12,159 nt of DNA from Nitrospirota bacterium (GTDB lineage: Bacteria > Nitrospinota > Nitrospinia > Nitrospinales > VA-1), in NCBI GenBank assembly GCA_003235465.1, contig QJWD01000222.1, forward strand, positions 1 to 12,159. Reading direction: 5' to 3'. The notes below the pieces were generated by a model, which searched no databases, was not told the origin of the DNA, and worked only from the letters and a program-made list of their open reading frames with translations. This document shows, piece after piece, positions 7,001 through 12,159 of this stretch (within the stretch, counting starts at the first letter, position 1; the number at the start of each line of letters is the position of its first letter). The position numbers and the translations under genes were made by a program.

Positions 7001-7010
7001 ACGGATGCCC

Positions 7011-7937
7011 ATGGATGCGCTGAAGAACAAAAAAATTGGCGTGCTTTTAGGAGGCCTCTCGCCGGAGAGGGAGATCTCCCTTCTCTCGGGCAATGCCGTT
7101 CTTTCGGCCCTCAAGGGAATGGGCCTCGACGCCCTGGGCATCGACGTCGGCAGGAACGTCGCTCTCCGCCTGAAGGAAACCGGCATCGACCTCGCCTTCA
7201 TCGCCCTGCACGGCAACTACGGCGAGGACGGCTCGATCCAGGGCCTGCTGGAATACGCCGGCATTCCCTACACCGGCGCGGGGGTTTTGAGCAGCGCCCT
7301 CGCTTACGACAAGGTGAAGTCGAAGGAGATTTTCCGGGTGAACGGCATCCCAACCGCCAATTACCAGGTCGCCCGCCGAAGCGAACGCGGGACGCTTAGC
7401 CGCGAGATCGACGGGCCGGTGGCGATCAAGCCGTCCAACCAGGGCTCGAGCCTCGGCATCAGCATCGTCAAGGACGATGCGGGCTTTGAGGCGGCGCTCG
7501 ACCTGGCGTTCAAGTATTCGGAGGAAATCCTCATCGAGGAGTTCATCGAAGGCCGGCTGGTGGCGGTGGGCATGAACGGCGAGGAGCCGATGCCGGTCGT
7601 CCACATCCGCCCGCATTCGGGGTTTTACGATTACGAGGCCAAGTACACCCGCGGCAAGACCGACTACCAGTGCCCCGCCGATCTCACGGGTGCCGAGCTT
7701 AAGCGCCTTCAGGATGTCGCCCGCCAGGTGTTCAGGGTGCTGAAGGCCCGCGGCGTGCCGCGTGTCGACGCCATCATCGACGCAAACGGCGAGCCGATGG
7801 TCCTGGAGATGAACACCATCCCCGGCCTGACGCCGACAAGCCTGCTGCCGATGGCGGCCCGCCAGGCGGGAATGGACTTCCAGGCGCTGACGCTTGAGAT
7901 CCTCAAAAAAGCGGCTCTCGATAACGAGGAGCTATAA
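7011..7937 (+). CDS. ddl: Ddl, D-alanine:D-alanine ligase
   Basis: Cytoplasmic ATP-grasp enzyme that makes D-Ala-D-Ala for addition by MurF. From ATG 7011 the protein has 308 residues, normal for the family. GGLSPEREISL lies at 14-24 (Glu19 matching E15 of E. coli DdlB), HGNYGEDGSIQGLLE at 68-82, KPSNQGSSLGIS at 140-151 (Ser146 matching S150), FYDYEAKY at 205-212 (Tyr212 matching Y216), and the metal-binding C-terminal EMNTIPGLTPTSLLP at 266-280. The Glu-Ser-Tyr set is that of D-Ala:D-Ala enzymes and not D-Ala:D-lactate ligases. The start could be 7005 (two residues longer); neither ATG has a convincing ribosome site, and the upstream small frame stops at 7000, so reinitiation is plausible. 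It lies behind the murB-ddl hairpin element. Confidence 0.97.
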   Translation: MDALKNKKIGVLLGGLSPEREISLLSGNAVLSALKGMGLDALGIDVGRNVALRLKETGIDLAFIALHGNYGEDGSIQGLLEYAGIPYTGAGVLSSALAYDKVKSKEIFRVNGIPTANYQVARRSERGTLSREIDGPVAIKPSNQGSSLGISIVKDDAGFEAALDLAFKYSEEILIEEFIEGRLVAVGMNGEEPMPVVHIRPHSGFYDYEAKYTRGKTDYQCPADLTGAELKRLQDVARQVFRVLKARGVPRVDAIIDANGEPMVLEMNTIPGLTPTSLLPMAARQAGMDFQALTLEILKKAALDNEEL

Positions 7938-7943
7938 CAGGCC

Positions 7944-8816
7944 ATGGACTTTGCGGTCGCTAAAAAGAAGAACCCGTCATCCACCTGGCTCAAGGTGCGC
8001 GTCAGCCAGCGCAAAAAGCAGAAGGCGAGCGCCACCGCGCCGAAGCGGGGAAAAAACGCGAAGCGCGCGCCCGAACTGAGGGAAAAGCTGCGCCAGGCCT
8101 CGCGTGCGCTCATGAAGGGGCTGCTTTTGGCCGGCGCGGCGGCGGCGGTTTACCAGGCGGGGGTGTTCTTCACCACCTCCCCCCGGTTCGCGGTGTCCCG
8201 CGTGACGGTCACCGGCAACGAGATGGTGAAGAACCAGGAACTGCGCCAGGCGCTCAGGTCGGTTTCCAGGCAGAACATTTTTTTGACCGACCTGGAAGCG
8301 GTGGCCAGGCAGTTCGAGGCGCACCCCTGGGTGAAAACAGCGGCGGTGCGCAAGGTGTTTCCGAGCAGCCTGCATGTCCAGCTCCGGGAGCGCGAACCGT
8401 TCGCCCGCATCCAGCTTGGGGAAACCTATGTGATGGATTCCGAAGGCGTGCTCCTGACCCGGGACAGCGAGCAATACAGCCACCTGCCGCTAGTGGTTCA
8501 CTCCGAGGAGCGGCGGGCAAGGCCGGGGGAAACGGTGGCAGCGGGAAACGTGGTGGAGAGCCTGCGGGTCATGCGTGCGCTGAACGGCCTGCCGTTCTTT
8601 CAAAACAGCGGCATCGAAAGCACGCGCATCCGCTCCGGCCAGCGCGTCGAATTCGCCACGCGGGATGAGGGAATGCGGGTGTTCATGGCCCTTAGCGACC
8701 TCAAGGAGAATTTCAGGAACTTCAGAATGCTGATGAACACTTTGGAAAGAAACGATAAACACATCGACCGCATCGATCTGTCGTTCAAGAACCAGGTCGT
8801 GGTCCACTACAGGTGA
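7944..8816 (+). CDS. ftsQ: FtsQ, divisome bitopic protein with POTRA domain
   Basis: Inner-membrane division protein linking early and late divisome parts through FtsB/FtsL. The 290 residues show the family layout: a long, very basic cytoplasmic tail (1-56, rich in Lys/Arg), one transmembrane helix (about 57-77), a POTRA domain starting at FAVSRVTVTGNEMV (82-95) with HPWVKTAAVRKVFPSSLHVQLREREPFA (split here: HPWVKTAAVRKVFPSS 127-142, then LHVQLREREPFA 143-154), and the FtsQ beta domain to the end. The YVMDSEGVLL segment (162-171) is typical. The ATG at 7944 is six bases after ddl; GAGGAG in the last ddl codons is somewhat far (12 bases), so coupling to ddl is likely. The tail is longer than in many FtsQ proteins, but I see no extra domain in it. 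Confidence 0.94.
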   Translation: MDFAVAKKKNPSSTWLKVRVSQRKKQKASATAPKRGKNAKRAPELREKLRQASRALMKGLLLAGAAAAVYQAGVFFTTSPRFAVSRVTVTGNEMVKNQELRQALRSVSRQNIFLTDLEAVARQFEAHPWVKTAAVRKVFPSSLHVQLREREPFARIQLGETYVMDSEGVLLTRDSEQYSHLPLVVHSEERRARPGETVAAGNVVESLRVMRALNGLPFFQNSGIESTRIRSGQRVEFATRDEGMRVFMALSDLKENFRNFRMLMNTLERNDKHIDRIDLSFKNQVVVHYR

Positions 8817-8846
8817 TGCGCATGAATTATCGCAGTGCAAAACGGC

Positions 8847-8864
8847 AAGGAGAACGGGTTCATG
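8847..8864 (+). promoter_or_regulatory. Ribosome binding site deciding the ftsA start
   Basis: AAGGAGA (8847-8853) lies eight bases before ATG 8862. A GTG at 8835 is in the same frame but lies upstream of this site and has no Shine-Dalgarno of its own, so the ATG is preferred. Confidence 0.85.
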
Positions 8865-10094
8865 GCCAGGAACAGTGATTGCATCGTGGGCCTCGACATC
8901 GGCACCACCAAGATTGTCTGCATCATCGGCGAAGCCTCGCCCGATGGCAGGATAGAGATCATCGGCCTCGGCCAGCACCCTTCCAAGGGCCTGCGCAAGG
9001 GCGTGGTGGTCAACATCGACAGCACCGTGGAGTCGATCAAAAACGCGGTGGAGGAAGCGGAGTTGATGGCCGGCGTCGAGATCGATTCGGTGTTCGTCGG
9101 CATCGCCGGCGGCCACATCAACAGCCTCAACAGCCACGGCATCATCGCCGTCAAGGGCAAGGAAATCGTGCAGAAGGACATCGAGCGGGTGATCGAGGCG
9201 GCGAAGGCCATCGCCATTCCTCTCGACCGGGAGGTGATCCACGTCCTGCCGCAGGAATTCATCGTCGACGAGCAGGAGGGCATCAAGACGCCGCTCGGCA
9301 TGGCGGGCGTCCGCCTGGAGGCGAAGGTGCACATCGTCACCGCCGCGGTGACCTCGGCGCAGAACATCGTCAAATGCGTCAACAAGGCGGGCCTCGGCGT
9401 GCAGGACATCGTTCTCGAACAGCTGGCGTCGAGCGAGTCGGTGCTGTCGCCGGACGAGAAGGAACTCGGCGTCGCCATGATCGACATTGGCGGCGGCACC
9501 TCGGACATGGCGATTTTCTACCAGGGGGCGATCAAGCACACCGGCGTGCTGACCATCGCCGGATCGCAGATGACCAACGACATCGCCATCGGCCTCAGGA
9601 CGCCGAATTCGGAGGCGGAAAAAATCAAGCACAGCTACGGCTGCGCCTTCGCCGCCCTGGTCGGCCAGAACGAGACCCTCGAGGTGCCGAGCGTCGGCGG
9701 GCGCGAGGCGCGCACGGTGAGCCGGCAGATCCTGAGCGAAATCATCGAGGCGCGCTCGCGCGAGATGTTCGAGCTGCTCGATCACGAGCTCACCACCTCC
9801 GGCTTTCGCGAATTGATCTCCTCCGGCATCGTCCTCACCGGCGGGGCGGCCAGCATGCAGGGCATGGCGGAACTGGCCGAGGACGTGTTTCAGACGCCGG
9901 TGCGCCTGGGGTTGCCGATGAAAATGGGAGGCCTGATCGACGTCGTCAACAACCCCATGTACGCCACCAGCACGGGGCTGGTTCAGTATGGCATGAGGCA
10001 GCAACAATCCGGCACCACGCGTGAGCTTCGGGGCCGCAACCTGTTCGACAAAATATTCAGTCGCATGAAAGACTGGGCAAATGAATTTTTCTAA
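8862..10094 (+). CDS. ftsA: FtsA, actin-like membrane tether of FtsZ
   Basis: Actin-fold ATPase that anchors FtsZ filaments to the inner membrane and recruits later division proteins. The 410 residues match the family. Phosphate-1 motif is GLDIGTTKIVCIIGE (10-24). The 1C (SHS2) domain follows, with GVVVNIDSTVESIKNA (47-62) and VFVGIAGGHI (78-87). Phosphate-2 motif is DIGGGTSDMAIF (208-219), and the adenosine motif is IVLTGGAASMQGM (323-335). The C terminus carries the amphipathic membrane-targeting helix NLFDKIFSRMKDWANEFF (393-410) behind a short Gln/Ser/Thr-rich linker. The start at ATG 8862 rests on AAGGAGA at 8847-8853. It lies 45 bases after ftsQ and 15 bases before ftsZ, the usual ftsQAZ arrangement. 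Confidence 0.98.
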   Translation: MARNSDCIVGLDIGTTKIVCIIGEASPDGRIEIIGLGQHPSKGLRKGVVVNIDSTVESIKNAVEEAELMAGVEIDSVFVGIAGGHINSLNSHGIIAVKGKEIVQKDIERVIEAAKAIAIPLDREVIHVLPQEFIVDEQEGIKTPLGMAGVRLEAKVHIVTAAVTSAQNIVKCVNKAGLGVQDIVLEQLASSESVLSPDEKELGVAMIDIGGGTSDMAIFYQGAIKHTGVLTIAGSQMTNDIAIGLRTPNSEAEKIKHSYGCAFAALVGQNETLEVPSVGGREARTVSRQILSEIIEARSREMFELLDHELTTSGFRELISSGIVLTGGAASMQGMAELAEDVFQTPVRLGLPMKMGGLIDVVNNPMYATSTGLVQYGMRQQQSGTTRELRGRNLFDKIFSRMKDWANEFF

Positions 10095-10096
10095 TC

Positions 10097-10112
10097 AAGG
10101 GAGGATATTATG
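10097..10112 (+). promoter_or_regulatory. Strong ribosome binding site of ftsZ
   Basis: AAGGGAGG (10097-10104), five bases before ATG 10110, is the longest Shine-Dalgarno match in the window. It fits the high protein level FtsZ needs relative to the upstream genes of the same transcript. Confidence 0.85.
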
Positions 10113-11285
10113 GGCTTGATAGAATTTGACAATATGAACGAGTACTCCGCGCGCATCAAGGTGGTGGGCGTGGGGGGCGGCGGCACCAACGCCGTCAATT
10201 CAATGGTCCGCCACAACATCCGCGGGGTGGACTTCATCGTGGCCAACACCGACGTGCAGTCGCTCGACGCGTCGGATTGCCGGGACAAGATTCAGATCGG
10301 CGTGCAGCTGACGCGCGGCCTGGGCGCGGGCTCCAACCCGGAAATCGGCCGCATGGCGGCGGAGGAGAGCGAGGATCAGATCCGCGCCATGCTCGACGGC
10401 GCCGACATGGTGTTCATCACCGCCGGCATGGGCGGCGGCACCGGCACCGGAGCGGCCCCCACCATCGCGCGCATCGCCAAGGAAATGGGAGCGCTCACCG
10501 TGGGCGTCGCCACCAAGCCGTTCTCCTTCGAGGGCAAGCGGCGGATGAGCCAGGCGGAACACGGCCTGCAGGAGCTCAAGGGGTCGGTGGACACGCTGAT
10601 CATCATCCCCAACCAGAAGCTGCTCAGCTTCGTCGGCGAGAACACGTCGTTCATGGGCGCGTTCGGCATGGTGGACGACGTGCTGCAGCAGGCGGTGTGC
10701 AGCATCTCGGATTTGATCGTGGTGCCGGGCCTCATCAACCTGGATTTCGCCGACGTCAAGACGATCATGAGCGACATGGGCAAGGCCCTCATGGGCAGCG
10801 GCATCGCCAGCGGCGAGAACCGCGCCATCGAAGCGGCTCAGAAGGCCATCTCGAGCCCGCTGCTCGACGAGGCCTCCGTCGACGGGGCGAAAGGCCTGCT
10901 GATCAACATCACCGGCGGGCAGGATCTGACCCTGATGGAAGTCAACGAGGCGTCCATGCTGATCCAGCAAAACGCCCACGACGACGCGCACATCATCTTC
11001 GGCGCGGTGATCGACGACCAGATGGACGGCCACATGCGGGTGACGGTGATCGCCACCGGCTTCGAGAAGCGCGCCCCGGTGCTCAAGGAAGTGCCGCCGC
11101 TCAAGGAAGTGCCGATTTTAAAGAGAGTGGAAAACGGCGATACCCTGCCGCAGGAGACGATCAGCCCGTCTTCTTACCAGAACCTGAAGACCCTCGCGCA
11201 CGCCATCAAGGAAACCACGCCGGGGTCGCTGTCGAAAACGATCAACTTCGACATCCCCACCTTCCTGAGAAAACACGCCGACTGA
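10110..11285 (+). CDS. ftsZ: FtsZ, tubulin-like cell-division GTPase
   Basis: Cytoplasmic GTPase that forms the Z ring. The 391 residues contain all hallmarks: [14 protein letters not shown] (19-32), NTDVQSL (46-52), [11 protein letters not shown] (70-80), the tubulin signature [10 protein letters not shown] (108-117), [11 protein letters not shown] (135-145) and the T7 synergy loop NLDFADVK (210-217) with the catalytic acidic residues. The globular part ends near residue 318. A linker of about 60 residues, starting with a duplicated LKEVP, leads to the conserved tail [11 protein letters not shown] (381-391), the site that FtsA binds. The ATG at 10110 has a strong ribosome site. The gene closes the + strand operon; a GC-rich hairpin starts six bases after its stop. 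Confidence 0.99.
   Translation: MGLIEFDNMNEYSARIKVVGVGGGGTNAVNSMVRHNIRGVDFIVANTDVQSLDASDCRDKIQIGVQLTRGLGAGSNPEIGRMAAEESEDQIRAMLDGADMVFITAGMGGGTGTGAAPTIARIAKEMGALTVGVATKPFSFEGKRRMSQAEHGLQELKGSVDTLIIIPNQKLLSFVGENTSFMGAFGMVDDVLQQAVCSISDLIVVPGLINLDFADVKTIMSDMGKALMGSGIASGENRAIEAAQKAISSPLLDEASVDGAKGLLINITGGQDLTLMEVNEASMLIQQNAHDDAHIIFGAVIDDQMDGHMRVTVIATGFEKRAPVLKEVPPLKEVPILKRVENGDTLPQETISPSSYQNLKTLAHAIKETTPGSLSKTINFDIPTFLRKHAD
11081..11114 (+). repeat. 16-base tandem repeat in the FtsZ linker
   Basis: GCTCAAGGAAGTGCCG occurs identically at 11081-11096 and 11099-11114, a period of 18 bases, encoding [11 protein letters not shown] followed by the related ILKRV. It lies at the start of the variable linker, where length change is tolerated. 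Identical copies suggest a recent duplication by slippage. Confidence 0.85.
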
Positions 11286-11290
11286 AACGC

Positions 11291-11315
11291 GGCCTCGGGC
11301 TCCCCGCCCGAGGCC
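11291..11315. terminator. Convergent GC-rich hairpin after ftsZ, probable terminator
   Basis: GGCCTCGGGC (11291-11300) pairs perfectly with GCCCGAGGCC (11306-11315) around a TCCCC loop: ten pairs, nearly all G-C. It starts six bases after the ftsZ stop and lies downstream of the - strand gene too. Neither strand has a real T run (AACTTC on +, GCGTTT on -), so it may act as a weak or factor-aided terminator, or protect 3' ends. Confidence 0.6.
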
Positions 11316-11327
11316 AACTTCGACGGC

Positions 11328-11346
11328 CGGGCGCGGGGGGCGCCCG
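11328..11346. terminator. Second hairpin at the 3' end of the - strand gene
   Basis: CGGGCGC (11328-11334) pairs with GCGCCCG (11340-11346) around a five-G loop, two bases after the stop of the - strand hydroxylase. There is no T tract. Read on the - strand it would be the first structure after that gene, followed by the hairpin at 11291-11315. It may be chance in such GC-rich DNA. Confidence 0.4.
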
Positions 11347-11347
11347 C

Positions 11348-12115
11348 TCAGGACGAGGGCGAAACCGGTTCGCTCTCCTGCCGCTCGCCCGTCTCGAAGC
11401 CCGACAGCCTGGCGACCCAGGGAAACCGCTCGGTTTCCGCGCCGGTGTAACCCAAATTGAACACCGTCGGGCTTTTGGCCACCTTGTCCGGATGCGGATA
11501 GTAGGTGCCGAACACACGATCCCAGAAAAAGTTGGTGATACCGTAATTGCCGTTCTCGTTGCGGAAGTGGTGCGCGAGGTGCAGTTTCTTGATGCGCTTG
11601 AGAAACGCGAACTTCGGCGTGTAGGCGAGATGCTGAATGCAGTGGCAAAACTCGTAAAAGCAGGTGGTAACGAGGCCGGTGGCGAGCGCCGCGACCGCCC
11701 CCGGCACGCCGCCAATGAGCCCGCCCACCGGAAGGGTGATGGCGAGGATGGTCGGCAGGGTGGTGGGCAGCGCGCCGAACAGGACGCCCAGGTCGTTGGG
11801 GTCGCTGTGGTGGTCGAAATGGATGCGCTTCCACAAGGCCGCCGTATTCGGGGACTTGTAAAGCCAGCGCCCGTGCAGCACGTAACGGTGCAGGATAAAC
11901 CAGACGAGCGCGTACACGAACGGCACCGCCACCACCGCCAGGAGCACCGGCCACACGCTCTCCATCGCGAATGCCGCCAAGCCCGCGGACAACGCCGCGA
12001 GCACCAGGTACACCTGGATGGCGGGGTAGGCGAAGTAGGCTTCCACCAGTTCGCCGAGGGTCATTTTATCGAGGTGGTGCTTCTGGCCTTGCCAGAGCTT
12101 GGATGCGAACAGCAA
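11348..12115 (-). CDS. Membrane di-iron hydroxylase, fatty acid hydroxylase/sterol desaturase superfamily
   Basis: Integral-membrane oxygenase-type protein of the PF04116-like superfamily; the exact lipid substrate cannot be read from sequence. The histidine clusters that hold the two irons are present in order: HRYVLH (76-81), HFDHH (99-103), HCIQH (158-162) and HLAHH (179-183), with NYGITNFFWDRVFGTYY (190-206) typical of the C-terminal part. Hydrophobic spans lie near 32-50, 55-75, 115-135 and 137-155. The arrangement, with KSPNTAALWKRIHFDHH, resembles the hydroxylase part of FA2H/Scs7-type fatty acid 2-hydroxylases more than sterol desaturases. I start at TTG 12115 because GGGAG (12123-12127, - strand) lies seven bases upstream; ATG at 12064 would drop 17 residues and lacks a ribosome site. 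It is convergent to ftsZ, so it belongs to a separate transcript. Confidence 0.85.
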   Translation of the reverse strand: MLFASKLWQGQKHHLDKMTLGELVEAYFAYPAIQVYLVLAALSAGLAAFAMESVWPVLLAVVAVPFVYALVWFILHRYVLHGRWLYKSPNTAALWKRIHFDHHSDPNDLGVLFGALPTTLPTILAITLPVGGLIGGVPGAVAALATGLVTTCFYEFCHCIQHLAYTPKFAFLKRIKKLHLAHHFRNENGNYGITNFFWDRVFGTYYPHPDKVAKSPTVFNLGYTGAETERFPWVARLSGFETGERQESEPVSPSS

Positions 12116-12159
12116 CGGGGGTTCTCCCTACAGTCGATGAGGTCGGTGACGCCGGAGGT

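Larger units (their letters stand above)
6906..7001. repeat. 7-base direct repeat CCATGAA flanking the hairpin element
   Basis: CCATGAA occurs at 6906-6912 and again at 6995-7001, immediately outside the inverted-repeat element with its T tract. This resembles a target-site duplication around a small inserted sequence, and the element's ends are inverted (AGGTCCGC/GCGGACCT). Both copies contain an ATG near a start-codon region, so coincidence is possible. No transposase is present. Confidence 0.4.

Noticed and set aside
6963..7010. TTG 6963 as the ddl start
   Set aside because: It lies inside the P3 loop, has no ribosome site, and adds residues not typical of Ddl; ATG 7005 or 7011 matches the family N terminus.
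8822..8878. 18-codon frame starting at ATG 8822 between ftsQ and ftsA
   Set aside because: No ribosome site precedes it, it overlaps the ftsA start, and nothing structured accompanies it.
8490..10007. Open frame of 505 codons on the - strand opposite ftsQ/ftsA
   Set aside because: Same composition effect; ftsA motifs and its ribosome site account for the + strand.
12116..12159. Search for a promoter upstream of the - strand hydroxylase
   Set aside because: Only 44 bases are available; apart from the ribosome site at 12123-12127 no convincing -10/-35 pair is visible.

Overview
The window is a compact run of peptidoglycan-synthesis and cell-division genes, the 3' two thirds of a bacterial dcw (division and cell wall) cluster. 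Ten genes lie head to tail on the + strand: mraY (5' end cut off), murD, ftsW, murG, murC, murB, ddl, ftsQ, ftsA, ftsZ. A single membrane fatty-acid-hydroxylase/sterol-desaturase-like gene lies convergently on the - strand. This gene order is common in Gram-negative lineages. The DNA is GC-rich with strong third-position G/C, which explains many long non-coding antisense reading frames. The FtsZ tail ([11 protein letters not shown]), the type II MurB and the gene order suggest a deltaproteobacterial or Nitrospinota-like organism; this placement is an inference and weakly held.

Region by region: 3-5847 holds mraY to murC, tightly packed with gaps of a few bases or a short overlap (murG/murC, 10 bases). 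FtsW has no usable ATG and probably starts at TTG. MurB (5858-6904) may carry an unusual basic N-terminal extension of 44 residues or may start internally at 5990. Between murB and ddl (6905-7010) lies the most unusual part of the window: a nearly fully paired three-way-junction RNA followed by a run of six T, spanned by a possible 30-codon reading frame with a good ribosome site, and bracketed by a 7-base direct repeat. ddl, ftsQ, ftsA and ftsZ follow (7011-11285). ftsZ ends in a convergent intergenic region with two GC-rich hairpins, and the - strand hydroxylase fills 11348-12115.

Together the genes take UDP-MurNAc through L-/D-amino-acid addition (MurC, MurD; Ddl supplies D-Ala-D-Ala; MurB makes UDP-MurNAc), transfer it to lipid (MraY, MurG), polymerise it at the septum (FtsW), and organise the divisome (FtsQ, FtsA, FtsZ). 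All readable catalytic motifs are intact. Apart from the murB-ddl element I see no new multi-gene system; no CRISPR, tRNA, rRNA or full insertion sequence was recognised.
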